DNA of 64,000 bases. It comes from Ahrensia sp. (GTDB lineage Bacteria; Pseudomonadota; Alphaproteobacteria; Rhizobiales; Rhizobiaceae). A program made the position numbers and the translations under genes. Below are positions 44,204-53,870 of this stretch, piece by piece (the stretch's first letter is position 1; each line of letters starts with the position of its first letter). Location of the stretch: positions 124,001-188,000 of the forward strand of contig PAKZ01000031.1 in NCBI GenBank assembly GCA_002706335.1. The letters run 5' to 3'. Below the pieces are notes generated by a model that was given only the letters and a program-made list of their open reading frames with translations, searched no databases and had not been told where the DNA came from.

Positions 44204-44716
44204 ATGACGGCAAAGACACGCGACGAACTCGTCGCCTTTCTCGACAGCCTCGGTATTGCGGTGAAGACCAGAGACCATCCGCCGGTCTTCACCGTGGAGG
44301 AATCAAAGGCGCTGCGCGACGAGATTCCCGGCGGGCACACCAAGAACCTGTTCCTGAAGGACAAGAAGGGACGGCATTTTCTTCTGACCGTCGAGGAAGA
44401 CGCTGTCATCGACCTGAAGACGGTGCACGCGAAGATCGGCGCCAGCGGGCGCGTTTCATTCGGCAAGCCGGAGCAGCTGATGGAGTATCTCGGCGTCATT
44501 CCGGGCGCGGTTACGGCCTTCGGCGTTATCAACGATGATGACCATGCCGTCACGCTGATCTTTGACGAAGCGCTCGTCGCGCATGACATCATCAATGCCC
44601 ATCCGCTAGCAAATGACGCAACGACCTCGATTGCGACGGCCGACATGAAGCGTTTCGTCGAGGCGACGGGTCACGCCTGGCAAGTCTTGAATCTTGCCGG
44701 CGAAAACGCGACATAG
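44204..44716 (+). CDS. Prolyl-tRNA deacylase, YbaK/ProX family
   Basis: A 170-residue aminoacyl-tRNA editing domain protein that hydrolyses mischarged tRNA-Pro (Ala or Cys), acting in trans. The YbaK fold is visible as RDHPPVFTVEESKAL, GGHTKNLFLKDKKGRHFLLTV, KIGASGRVSFGKPEQLMEYLGVIPGAVTAFGV and DHAVTLIFDEALV. The ATG at 44204 starts the conserved MTAKTRDELVAFLDSLGI; the longer frame from 44060 overlaps the tRNA region. CGGGAGG lies upstream. It is divergent from tRNA-Gly, which marks the edge of the core genome. Confidence 0.95.
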   Translation: MTAKTRDELVAFLDSLGIAVKTRDHPPVFTVEESKALRDEIPGGHTKNLFLKDKKGRHFLLTVEEDAVIDLKTVHAKIGASGRVSFGKPEQLMEYLGVIPGAVTAFGVINDDDHAVTLIFDEALVAHDIINAHPLANDATTSIATADMKRFVEATGHAWQVLNLAGENAT

Positions 44717-44766
44717 GCGGGCAGATTACAACCAATTCCCCGCAGTTCGCGCAAAGGACACGGACG

Positions 44767-45765
44767 ATGAGCTCCAACGACAATCCGTTTGCCTCCAACC
44801 AGGGCGGTTATTCCAGCCAGAACGTGGCGTTCGGCGGCAATGGCGCAGCGCAGCCGGCCATGGGCGGTGCGCCCGGCGCGGCGGCAGGCGACCTTATCAA
44901 GGATACGACAACCGCGAATTTCCAGGCCGACGTCATTGCCGAATCGCGCAATCAACCGGTGCTGATCGATTTCTGGGCACCCTGGTGCGGCCCCTGCAAG
45001 CAGCTGACGCCGCGCCTCGAGGCTGCCGTGAGAAAAGCCGGCGGCAAGGTGAAGCTTGTCAAGATGAATATCGACGAGCATCCCTCAATTCCGGGACAGA
45101 TGGGCGTCCAGTCGATCCCGGCCGTCGTCGCTTTTCAAAACGGCCAGCCGGTCGACGGGTTCATGGGGGCGGTGCCGGACAGCCAAATCGAGGAATTCAT
45201 CGCCAAGCTGGCGGGACCGTCGTCCAATGCGCAGGACGAGGCGCTCGAACAGGCGCTGGAGGCTGCAGCCGCAGCGCGCGAAGCAGGAGACCTCAACCGC
45301 GCGGCACAGATCTACCAGATGATCCTGCAGCAGGTGCCGGACAATGCGCCGGCCTATGCGGGTCTGGCCGGCATGCTGCTCGAAGCGGGCGAAACCGAGC
45401 AGGCCAAACAGATGGTGGCGCAGGCGCCCGAAGGCATCGCCGCATCGCCGGAGATCGCTTCGGTCAAGGCCCAGCTGGAATTGGCGGAGAAGGTTGCGGG
45501 GCTCGGCGATCCCGCCGAGATGGAACGCAAGCTGGCGGCCGATCCGGCCGATCACGATACGCGTTTCGATCTGGCCCAGCTGAAAAACGCTACCGGCGAC
45601 CGCGAAGCCGCAGCCGATTTGCTGCTCGACATCATGAAAGCAGACCGGGAGTGGCGCGAGGACGGCGCGCGGCTGGAACTGCTGAAATTCTTCGAGGCGT
45701 GGGGCCCGACCGATCCGGCGACCGTCAAGGCGCGGCGCAAATTGTCGGCGCTGCTTTTCCGGTAA
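44767..45765 (+). CDS. Thioredoxin-TPR protein (YbbN/CnoX-like)
   Basis: A 332-residue protein. The thioredoxin domain (about 45-150) has the redox motif WAPWCGPCKQL and the cis-Pro region GVQSIPAVVAF. The C-terminal half is helical with tetratricopeptide-type repeats (AAREAGDLNRAAQIYQMILQQVPDN; ATGDREAAADLLLDIMK). CnoX-type proteins combine chaperone and redox functions and hand substrates to GroEL. The first 40 residues are low-complexity Gly/Asn/Gln. It is followed 88 bases later by the Lon-N gene, a common pairing. Confidence 0.95.
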   Translation: MSSNDNPFASNQGGYSSQNVAFGGNGAAQPAMGGAPGAAAGDLIKDTTTANFQADVIAESRNQPVLIDFWAPWCGPCKQLTPRLEAAVRKAGGKVKLVKMNIDEHPSIPGQMGVQSIPAVVAFQNGQPVDGFMGAVPDSQIEEFIAKLAGPSSNAQDEALEQALEAAAAAREAGDLNRAAQIYQMILQQVPDNAPAYAGLAGMLLEAGETEQAKQMVAQAPEGIAASPEIASVKAQLELAEKVAGLGDPAEMERKLAADPADHDTRFDLAQLKNATGDREAAADLLLDIMKADREWREDGARLELLKFFEAWGPTDPATVKARRKLSALLFR

Positions 45766-45853
45766 ATCGCGCCTCTTTCGCCGCCGTCCCTTGAGTTCGG
45801 CGGCGGCTGACACAGATTCCGGGAGAGGCCGAAAGGAGTAGTGTTTAGCGGGC

Positions 45854-46525
45854 ATGCAGGCAGGCAACAGGACATACAGCACCGCAAAGGATATCCCGGA
45901 TTGCGTCCCGGTATTCCCGTTGTCGGGAGCCTTGCTTCTGCCGGGCGGCCAGATGCCCCTGAACATTTTCGAGCCCCGCTATCTTGAGATGATCGACGCG
46001 GCGTTGCGCGGCGACCGCGTCATCGGCATGATCCAGCCGAAATTTTCCGAAGATGCCGGCAATTCCGACCGGCCGAAGCTGTGTGCTGTCGGCTGTCTCG
46101 GACGCGTTGCTTCTTTCGCGGAGTCCGGCGACGGACGTTATCTGGTTTCGCTTCAAGGCATATGTCGATTTCGTGTTGCCGAGGAGCTCAATGTGCGTTC
46201 GCCGTTCCGTCAGTGCCGCATCAGCCCCTTCATGTCCGATCTCGACGAGGAGGGCGATGCCTCATCCGTCGATCGGGAGGCGCTGCTGCGCGTATTCCGC
46301 GCCTATCTCGACGCCAACGATCTTGAGGCGGACTGGGAAAGCGTCAAGCGGGCCGGAAACGACACGCTGGTCAACGCGCTGTCGATGATGTCGCCCTACG
46401 GGCCGGCAGAAAAACAGGCTTTGCTCGAGGCGCCTGACCTGAAATCGCGCGCCGAGACCCTGATCGCGATCACCGAAATGGCGCTGGCGCGCGATAAGGA
46501 AGACTTCGCTAAAACTCTTCAGTAA
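45854..46525 (+). CDS. Lon N-terminal (LAN) domain protein
   Basis: A 223-residue protein similar to the substrate-binding N-terminal domain of Lon protease but without ATPase or protease parts: [66 protein letters not shown]. The C-terminus is helical ([19 protein letters not shown]). Its function is unknown; in alphaproteobacteria it commonly sits next to a YbbN-like gene, as here. The ATG start was accepted without strong ribosome-binding-site evidence. Confidence 0.92.
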   Translation: MQAGNRTYSTAKDIPDCVPVFPLSGALLLPGGQMPLNIFEPRYLEMIDAALRGDRVIGMIQPKFSEDAGNSDRPKLCAVGCLGRVASFAESGDGRYLVSLQGICRFRVAEELNVRSPFRQCRISPFMSDLDEEGDASSVDREALLRVFRAYLDANDLEADWESVKRAGNDTLVNALSMMSPYGPAEKQALLEAPDLKSRAETLIAITEMALARDKEDFAKTLQ

Positions 46526-46562
46526 CAAGCGCATCGGGATCATGATGCAGCAGAGGCAGCCT

Positions 46563-46778
46563 ATGGCCGAGAAAGAGAAAAGGCAGGACGCGGCCCACAA
46601 CGAGGAGATTGACCCGAAACTTCTCGAATTGCTGGTCTGTCCGCTTACAAAGTCGCCGCTCGCATTTGACCGGGAGAAAGGCGAACTGGTTTCCCAGGCG
46701 GCGAAGCTTGCCTATCCGGTGCGTGGCGGCGTCCCGATCATGCTGCCCTCGGAAGCAAGGCGGCTCGACACGCCGTAA
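46563..46778 (+). CDS. Trm112 family protein
   Basis: A 71-residue protein with the Trm112 zinc-binding-like fold: [29 protein letters not shown]...[20 protein letters not shown]. Relatives bind and activate methyltransferases that modify tRNA or translation factors. Only one cysteine of the usual set (LVCPLT) remains, as in most bacterial members. The ATG at 46563 is preferred over 46542 because AGAGG sits 8-12 bases before it. Confidence 0.9.
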   Translation: MAEKEKRQDAAHNEEIDPKLLELLVCPLTKSPLAFDREKGELVSQAAKLAYPVRGGVPIMLPSEARRLDTP

Positions 46779-46856
46779 AGCACGGTTTCCCCTTCGCGCC
46801 GAAAAGCTCTACCTTCGGAGCGATCGAATCGAACAACACGGCAGGTATCGCGACAG

Positions 46857-47447
46857 GTGAACGAGGGCGCGACCACGAAACGCGGCAAGGCCAAGCGTGA
46901 GGCGCTGGTGCAGGCGGCGGCCGAACTGTTCTGGACGCGCGGCTACGAGGCGTCGAGTCTGGCCGACATCGCTTCGGCGGCCCGCGTCCCGCTCGGCAAT
47001 GTCTACTATTATTTCAAGACCAAGAGCGATCTCGCAGGTGCGGTCGCGGATCTCTTCGTCCAGCAGACCGAGACGCTGATCGAGGAGGTGCGCGCCGAGA
47101 CGCCGGAACCGCGCCAAAGGCTCAAACTCCTGATTTCCCGGTTGCAGTCGGGTCAACAGGGCCGTGTGCAGTTCGGCTGTCCGATCTATTCGGCAGCGCG
47201 CGATTATCGCCGCGCCGCGCCGGATCAGGGCGCGCGGGCCGCCGAAAGCTTCTCACTCCTGACGGGCTTCATTGCCACCGAACTCGGACGAACGGGCCAG
47301 CGGCCGTCCATCGCCCTGTCACGGGCACGCGCCGTGGTTGCCGACTGGCAAGGTTCGATCGCGCTTGCGCATGCGCTTGGTGAGCCGCCGGTGCTTGCCG
47401 AGTGTTTTTCGCGCATGGAACGCACGCTCGGCCTGCCGCCCGCCTGA
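46857..47447 (+). CDS. TetR family transcriptional regulator
   Basis: A 196-residue regulator. The N-terminal DNA-binding domain is clear: REALVQAAAELFWTRGYEASSLADIASAARVPLGNVYYYFKTKSDL. The C-terminal ligand domain begins at about residue 75 and includes a Cys (RVQFGCPIYSAA). It starts with GTG; the sequence upstream is GCGACAG, without a strong ribosome-binding site. It is convergent with the UbiH gene, the two stop codons forming TGATCA. The ligand and targets are unknown. Confidence 0.9.
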   Translation: MNEGATTKRGKAKREALVQAAAELFWTRGYEASSLADIASAARVPLGNVYYYFKTKSDLAGAVADLFVQQTETLIEEVRAETPEPRQRLKLLISRLQSGQQGRVQFGCPIYSAARDYRRAAPDQGARAAESFSLLTGFIATELGRTGQRPSIALSRARAVVADWQGSIALAHALGEPPVLAECFSRMERTLGLPPA

Positions 47448-48752
47448 TCAGATCGGCTCTCCGCGCAACAGGCGCGGGGCGGGCCCGGACAGGCCGGCGG
47501 CCTGGGTGATGAAGAAACTCTTCATGCCTGGCATGCGGTCGACCAGTCCAAGGCCGATATCGCGGATCGCCCGAAGCGGCGTGAAATCGTTGGAGAACAT
47601 ACGGTTGAGCACGTCGGTGGTCACACCCATCTGCCAGGTGTCGAAACGCCGCCAGCGCTCATAACGCTGCAACACGTCCAGCGCGCCGATATCGAGGCCG
47701 AGCCTGTCGGCCTCGACCACCGTTTCGGCCAGCGCGGCGGCATCCTTGAAGCCCAGATTCAGCCCCTGACCGGCAATCGGGTGGATGCCATGCGCCGCAT
47801 CGCCGACAAGCGCAACGCGCGGCTTGACGAAGTCGCGCGCCAGCGTAAGGCCGAGCGGATAGGCGCGCTTTTGCCCCTCGACACGGATGTCACCGAGCTT
47901 CAGGCCGAAACGCTGTTCCAGTTCGATGTCGAAGGTGAAATCGTCGGCGGCGAGCAGCCTCTCGGCGTTCTCCTTCGTTTCCGTCCAGACGATGGAGGAG
48001 CGATTGCCCTTCAGGGGAAGGGTGGCGAAGGGTCCGGCCGGCAGGAAATGTTCTTCGGCGCGTCCTTCATGCGGACGCTCGTGCGCGATCGTCGCGACGA
48101 TGCCCATCTGGCCGTAATCCCAATGAACCGTCTTGATGCCGGCGAGACCGCGCAGCGCGGATTTGACGCCGTCGGCGGCGACCAGCAGGCGGGCCTTCAC
48201 CTCTTCGCCATCGGTCAGCGAGACCGTCAGTGGCGTGCCGGGTGCGTCTTCGGAAAAGCCGGAAACGGCGACGCCCTGCGAAATGGTCACGCCGCAGGCG
48301 CCGCATATGTCGCGCAGCGCTCCGTTCAGCGCGGCGTTCGGCAGCATGTGGGCGAAAGGCTCGCCCGGCCGCACTTCGCCGTCGAAGGTCAGGAAGACCG
48401 GCCGCGTCGGATCGCCGGTCCGCGAATCGGTGACGATCATCTCGCGGATTGGCTCGGCATCGTCCAGCAGCGTGTCCCAGCAGCCGAGCTCGGCGAGCAT
48501 GCGCGATGCGGCGGCGGCGATCGCCGAGGCGCGTCCGTCCTTCTTCCAGACGCCTTCGGGGGCCGGATCGACGACGCGAATGGAGAGATGCGGTGCGGCA
48601 TGGGCGATCGCGGCGGCCGTTGCCAGCCCGACATAGCCGGCTCCGGCGATCAGGACATCGATGCTGTTCGCCGAAGCCTTTGCGCCTGTTCCACTTTTTT
48701 TCGAAGCTTTCTTGCTCGCGCTTTTCGCGCGCGGTGTCGCCGTCGCCATCAT
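47448..48752 (-). CDS. UbiH/UbiF/Coq6 family FAD hydroxylase
   Basis: A 434-residue flavin monooxygenase of the ubiquinone-synthesis type. The FAD motif DVLIAGAGYVGLATAAAIA appears after a basic, Ala/Lys/Ser-rich leader of about 28 residues. The second motif VALVGDAAHGIHPIAGQGLNLGFKDAA and the inner AADGVKSALR are typical. Such enzymes hydroxylate the benzoquinone ring. Start codons at 48752 and 48749 are adjacent; GGGAG lies just upstream. The leader is unlike that of most relatives. Confidence 0.92.
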   Translation of the reverse strand: MMATATPRAKSASKKASKKSGTGAKASANSIDVLIAGAGYVGLATAAAIAHAAPHLSIRVVDPAPEGVWKKDGRASAIAAAASRMLAELGCWDTLLDDAEPIREMIVTDSRTGDPTRPVFLTFDGEVRPGEPFAHMLPNAALNGALRDICGACGVTISQGVAVSGFSEDAPGTPLTVSLTDGEEVKARLLVAADGVKSALRGLAGIKTVHWDYGQMGIVATIAHERPHEGRAEEHFLPAGPFATLPLKGNRSSIVWTETKENAERLLAADDFTFDIELEQRFGLKLGDIRVEGQKRAYPLGLTLARDFVKPRVALVGDAAHGIHPIAGQGLNLGFKDAAALAETVVEADRLGLDIGALDVLQRYERWRRFDTWQMGVTTDVLNRMFSNDFTPLRAIRDIGLGLVDRMPGMKSFFITQAAGLSGPAPRLLRGEPI

Positions 48753-48845
48753 CGTCTCCCTGTCAGATACGCGCGTGCCGCGGACTTGACTTGTTTCCTG
48801 CGCCCTGTAGCAAAACGCGTCATCATCTCCAAATGGAGTACCGCC

Positions 48846-49709
48846 ATGTCTTCCGCAATGCAGGGCCTGATTTCGATCCTCGATCTGGAGACGCTCGAGC
48901 GCAACCTGTTTCGTGGTCGCAGCCCGCAAACAGGGTGGCAGCGCGTATTTGGTGGTCAGGTGATCGCGCAGGCGCTGGTCGCCGCGCACCGCACAGTCGA
49001 TGCCGATCGCCATGTTCATTCCCTGCACTGCTATTTCATGCGGCCGGGCGATCCGGCGGTGCCGATTATCTACGAGGTCGATCGCATCCGCGACGGCAAC
49101 AGCTTCACGACGCGACGCGTCGTCGCCATCCAGCATGGTCATGCGATCTTTTCCCTTTCCGCGTCGTTCCAGATCGACGAGCCGGGGCTGGAACACCAGA
49201 TCGAAATGCCCGAAGACCTTCCGCGTCCCGAAACGCTGACCAGCGCCAAGGAGCTGATCGAGAGCTTTATCGACAGCGTGCCGGAAAGCGTGCGTGCCTA
49301 TTGGGAGCGCGAGCGTCCTATCGAGTTCAAGCCGGTCTCGCTGGTCCATTACACGTCACGGGAAAAACTGCCGCCGAAACAGCATATCTGGATCCGCACC
49401 ACCGGCCAGGTGCCCGATAACCGGCCGCTGCAGGCGGCGGTGCTCGCCTATCTGTCGGACATGACGCTGCTCGATACCTCGCTCTTCGCGCATGGCCGCG
49501 CTGTCTTCGACGAGGATTTGCAAGTGGCCAGCCTAGACCACGCCATGTGGTTCCACCGCCCCAACGCGCTCGATGACTGGTTGCTCTATACACAGGACAG
49601 CCCCAACGCATCGGGCGCCCGCGGGTTCACGCGCGGGGCGATCTATGCCTCCGACGGCACACTGGTTGCCTCCATGGCGCAGGAAGGTCTGATCCGCCTG
49701 CGCGGATAA
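48846..49709 (+). CDS. tesB: Acyl-CoA thioesterase II
   Basis: A 287-residue double hot-dog protein that hydrolyses acyl-CoA to free acid and CoA. Visible are the N-terminal FRGRSPQTGWQRVFGGQVIAQAL, the Asp/Gln/Thr catalytic context in LSDMTLLDTSLFAHGRAVFDEDLQVASLDHAMWFHRP, and GARGFTRGAIYASDGTLVASMAQEGLIR. The ATG at 48846 follows GGAGTACC. Longer frames upstream overlap the divergent UbiH gene and are shadows. It precedes the first glnK operon. Confidence 0.96.
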   Translation: MSSAMQGLISILDLETLERNLFRGRSPQTGWQRVFGGQVIAQALVAAHRTVDADRHVHSLHCYFMRPGDPAVPIIYEVDRIRDGNSFTTRRVVAIQHGHAIFSLSASFQIDEPGLEHQIEMPEDLPRPETLTSAKELIESFIDSVPESVRAYWERERPIEFKPVSLVHYTSREKLPPKQHIWIRTTGQVPDNRPLQAAVLAYLSDMTLLDTSLFAHGRAVFDEDLQVASLDHAMWFHRPNALDDWLLYTQDSPNASGARGFTRGAIYASDGTLVASMAQEGLIRLRG

Positions 49710-49748
49710 TCGGCGCTCCGCCCAAATATTCAGCAAATATGCGAATTC

Positions 49749-50257
<509 letters not shown>

Positions 50258-50281
50258 CGCGGACCTTGGAAGGGGCTTCCC

Positions 50282-51607
50282 ATGAATAGAAAACTTCTCT
50301 CGGGCGCCGCGGCGCTCTCCACCCTGCTGGCTTCGGCCGGCGTGGCGCTGGCGCAGGACGCCGCGACCACCATGGACAAGGGCGACACCGCCTGGATGAT
50401 GACGTCGACGCTTCTCGTCCTGTTCATGATCATTCCCGGCCTGGCGCTTTTCTACGGCGGCCTCGTGCGCGCCAAGAACATGCTGTCGGTGCTCATGCAG
50501 TGCACGCTGATCGCCTCGGTGGTGATGATCATCTGGGTTCTGTGGGGCTATTCCTTCGCCTTCGGCGGCAGCACGTCGCCCTATTGGGGCGGTCTCGGCA
50601 AAGTTTTCCTTTCCGGCGTCACGATGGACAGCGAGGCGGCGACCTTTACCGACGGCGTGGTTATACCGGAATATGTGTTCATCTGCTTCCAGATGACATT
50701 TGCCGCCATTACGCCTGCGCTGATCGTCGGCGCCTTTGCCGAGCGTGCGAAGTTCTCGGGCGTGATCCTGTTCACCGTCCTGTGGGTCACTTTCATCTAC
50801 TTCCCGATCGCCCACATGGTCTGGGACGGTTCCGGCCTCATCTTCAACTGGGGCGCGATCGATTTCGCGGGCGGCACGGTCGTCCACATCAATGCCGGTA
50901 TCGCCGGCCTCGTGTGGGCGATCATGCTCGGCAAGCGTATCGGTTTGGGCAGAGACAATATGGCGCCGCACTCGATGACGCTGACCATGGTCGGCGCGGC
51001 GATGCTGTGGGTCGGCTGGTTTGGCTTCAATGCGGGCTCCAATCTGGAAGCTACCTCCAACGCCACCCTGGCGATGATGAACACCTTCATCGCAACGGCG
51101 GGCGCGGGCGTCTCCTGGTCGCTGGTCGAAGGCATGATGCGCGGCAAGTCGTCGGGTCTCGGCGCCGCCTCCGGCATGGTGGCCGGCCTCGTCGCCGTCA
51201 CGCCGGCCTGCGGTACGTCGGGCCCGATCGGCGCGCTTCTTCTCGGTCTTGCCGTGTCGCCGGTCTGCTATTTCTTCGTCACCACGATCAAGTCGAAATT
51301 CGGCTATGACGACAGTCTCGACGTCTTCGGCGTGCATGGGATCGGCGGCATTGTCGGCGCCATCGGCACCGGTATCCTCTGCGCCCCGGCGCTTGGCGGT
51401 ACGGGTTATGTCGTCGAGGCGGGGACGATGGGCGCGCAGGTGCTCACCCAGATCCAGGCGGTTCTCGTCACGCTGGTGTGGTCCGGTGTCGGTTCGGCCG
51501 TGATCATCCTCATCACGAAGGCGATCACCGGCATCCGCGCCAGCGACGATGCGGAGCGCGAAGGCCTCGACCTCGCCTCCCACGGCGAATCGGCCTATCA
51601 CGCCTGA
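50282..51607 (+). CDS. amtB: Ammonium transporter AmtB (copy 1)
   Basis: A 441-residue integral-membrane protein with a signal-peptide-like N-terminus (MNRKLLSGAAALSTLLASAGVALA) and eleven predicted helices. The twin histidines of the pore appear in GGTVVHINAGIAGL and FGVHGIGGIVGAI; the AERAKFS loop and PHSMTLTMVGAAMLWVGWFGFNAGS are conserved. It moves ammonium across the inner membrane. It is co-transcribed with glnK1 and followed by a strong terminator. It belongs to the classic AmtB subfamily, unlike copy 2. Confidence 0.97.
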   Translation: MNRKLLSGAAALSTLLASAGVALAQDAATTMDKGDTAWMMTSTLLVLFMIIPGLALFYGGLVRAKNMLSVLMQCTLIASVVMIIWVLWGYSFAFGGSTSPYWGGLGKVFLSGVTMDSEAATFTDGVVIPEYVFICFQMTFAAITPALIVGAFAERAKFSGVILFTVLWVTFIYFPIAHMVWDGSGLIFNWGAIDFAGGTVVHINAGIAGLVWAIMLGKRIGLGRDNMAPHSMTLTMVGAAMLWVGWFGFNAGSNLEATSNATLAMMNTFIATAGAGVSWSLVEGMMRGKSSGLGAASGMVAGLVAVTPACGTSGPIGALLLGLAVSPVCYFFVTTIKSKFGYDDSLDVFGVHGIGGIVGAIGTGILCAPALGGTGYVVEAGTMGAQVLTQIQAVLVTLVWSGVGSAVIILITKAITGIRASDDAEREGLDLASHGESAYHA

Positions 51608-51631
51608 AAACACAGGCATTTTCGCTGACAG

Positions 51632-51658
51632 AAAGCCCGGGCTCTGGCCCGGGCTTTT
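51632..51658 (+). terminator. Terminator of glnK1-amtB1
   Basis: A perfect 10-bp stem AAAGCCCGGG / CCCGGGCTTT with a 6-base loop and a T-run (CTTTTGGTTTT), 24 bases after the amtB1 stop. Confidence 0.9.
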
Positions 51659-51704
51659 GGTTTTCCCCACCTGGAAGATTAAGAATTCGTCAATTTTCCA
51701 TTAT

Positions 51705-51721
51705 TGCCTAAATATTAGGCA
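51705..51721. promoter_or_regulatory. Palindrome upstream of glnK2, candidate NtrC site
   Basis: TGCCTAA-ATA-TTAGGCA, with 7-bp arms; the TGC-N11-GCA spacing matches the NtrC consensus layout. It lies about 120 bases upstream of the predicted sigma-54 start of the second operon. Its role is inferred. Confidence 0.6.
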
Positions 51722-51806
51722 TGATGTGTTGAAATCAATATCCCGCATCTGCGCGTGAAAGCATATACCGCTATTATTTCAGTATCTTAGCTGTTTTCAG
51801 TGAGTT

Positions 51807-51821
51807 TGGCACGGCTCTTGA
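51807..51821 (+). promoter_or_regulatory. Sigma-54 promoter of glnK2-amtB2
   Basis: TGGCAC-N5-TTGA with GG and G at the -24 and -12 positions, in the same arrangement as the promoter of the first copy. It lies 97 bases upstream of the glnK2 ATG. Confidence 0.78.
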
Positions 51822-52256
<435 letters not shown>

Positions 52257-52287
52257 GGCGCGCCCAGTTATCAGGAGTTCAATAACA

Positions 52288-53628
52288 ATGACCATGTCTA
52301 AAGGTTTTCGATACGGCCTTGCCGGACTTGCCGCAGCTGCCGTGCTGTGCGCCGGTCCCGCATTCGCCCAGGAAGCTGAGGCGGCCGCCGAAGCGGCGTC
52401 GACCGCACCGTCCGCGGACGTCCAATACATCTTGAACACGCTGCTCTTCCTCATCGGCGGCTTCCTCGTGATGTGGATGGCGGCGGGCTTCGCCATGCTG
52501 GAAGCCGGCCTCGTCCGTTCCAAGAACGTGTCGATGCAGTCCCTGAAGAACATCGCGCTCTATTCGGTCGCCGGTCTCATGTACTGGCTGGTCGGCTACA
52601 AGCTGATGTATGTCGGCGTCGATGGCGGCTATATCGGCTCGTTCGGCACCTACGCCTTCGACCCGGTCGGCGGCGACGCTCTCGATACCGGTTATTCGAC
52701 GGCTTCCGACTGGTTCTTCCAGATGGTCTTCGTCGCGACCTCCGCCTCGATCGTTTCCGGTACGGTCGCCGAGCGCATGAAGCTCTGGCCGTTCATGATC
52801 TTCGTTGTCGTCCTGACGGGCTTCATCTACCCGATCGCCGGTTCCTGGCAGTGGGGCGGTGGCTGGCTCTCCGAAATGGGCTTCTCCGATTTCGCCGGTT
52901 CTACGCTGGTGCACTCGGTTGGCGGCTGGGCGGCTCTCGCCGGTGCTCTTCTGGTCGGCGCGCGTGCCGGCAAGTATGAGGGCGGCAAGATCAACCCGAT
53001 GCCGGGTTCCTCGATCCCGCTCGCCACGCTTGGCACGTTCATCCTGTGGCTCGGTTGGTTTGGCTTCAATGGCGCGTCGCAGCTCGCCATGGGCACGATC
53101 AGCGATGTCACCGACGTATCGCGCATTTTCGCCAACACCAATATCGCAGCCGCGGCCGGTGTTGTCTGCTCGATGATCCTTCTGCAGATCCTCTACAAGA
53201 AGGTCGATGTCACGATGGTGCTCAACGGCGCGCTCGCCGGTCTGGTCGCCATCACGGCCGAGCCTCTCGCCCCGGCCGTCTGGCAGGCGATCGTGATCGG
53301 CGCCGTTGGTGCGGCCATCGTGGTCTTCGCGGTTCCGATGCTCGACAAGATGAAGATCGACGACGTCGTCGGCGCCATCCCGGTCCACCTTCTGGCCGGC
53401 ATCTGGGGCACGTTCATCGTTCCCTGGTCCAACGCCGACACCTCGTTCGGTACGCAGATTATCGGCATTGTCTCCTACGGTGTGTTCACGCTGGTCTGTT
53501 CCTTCGTCGTCTGGTTCATCCTGAAGGCGATCATGGGACTGCGCGTTTCGGCCGAGGAAGAGATCATGGGTCTCGACAAGGCGGAAATCGGCGTCGAAGC
53601 CTATCCGGAATTCTCCAAGGCGTCCTGA
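52288..53628 (+). CDS. amtB: Ammonium transporter (divergent Amt subfamily, copy 2)
   Basis: A 446-residue transporter with a cleavable-type N-terminus (FRYGLAGLAAAAVLCAGPAFAQ) and a short Ala/Glu linker, then about eleven membrane helices. The pore histidines are in AGSTLVHSVGGWAALAG and GAIPVHLLAGIWGTF. The sequence differs throughout from copy 1 (for instance no AERAKFS loop but AERMKLWPFM) and resembles the Amt group common in cyanobacteria and marine bacteria. It is paired with glnK2 and ends at a strong terminator. The functional split between the two transporters, perhaps in affinity, is not visible. Confidence 0.93.
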   Translation: MTMSKGFRYGLAGLAAAAVLCAGPAFAQEAEAAAEAASTAPSADVQYILNTLLFLIGGFLVMWMAAGFAMLEAGLVRSKNVSMQSLKNIALYSVAGLMYWLVGYKLMYVGVDGGYIGSFGTYAFDPVGGDALDTGYSTASDWFFQMVFVATSASIVSGTVAERMKLWPFMIFVVVLTGFIYPIAGSWQWGGGWLSEMGFSDFAGSTLVHSVGGWAALAGALLVGARAGKYEGGKINPMPGSSIPLATLGTFILWLGWFGFNGASQLAMGTISDVTDVSRIFANTNIAAAAGVVCSMILLQILYKKVDVTMVLNGALAGLVAITAEPLAPAVWQAIVIGAVGAAIVVFAVPMLDKMKIDDVVGAIPVHLLAGIWGTFIVPWSNADTSFGTQIIGIVSYGVFTLVCSFVVWFILKAIMGLRVSAEEEIMGLDKAEIGVEAYPEFSKAS

Positions 53629-53718
53629 CGCCCGGCTAATTCCGATGGGCGGGCTGTTTCCTCCTCCCACGGTCCGCCCCGACACTATCCCGTCGTGATG
53701 TTTGACATCACACCAACT

Positions 53719-53747
53719 GGCCCGGTCATTTGACCGGGCCTTTTTTT
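53719..53747 (+). terminator. Terminator of glnK2-amtB2
   Basis: A perfect 10-bp stem GGCCCGGTCA / TGACCGGGCC with a 2-base centre, then seven T. It lies 90 bases after the amtB2 stop. Confidence 0.92.
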
Positions 53748-53870
53748 ATCCTTCATTTCCGACAATTCACCGGACTGCGTGCATGGTTAATGCCTGTTTA
53801 ACCAAGCTTCACTAGGGTTTGCCCGGGACATTGCGTCCGCCGCCGGGCGGACAGGAGACGGGATTACGGG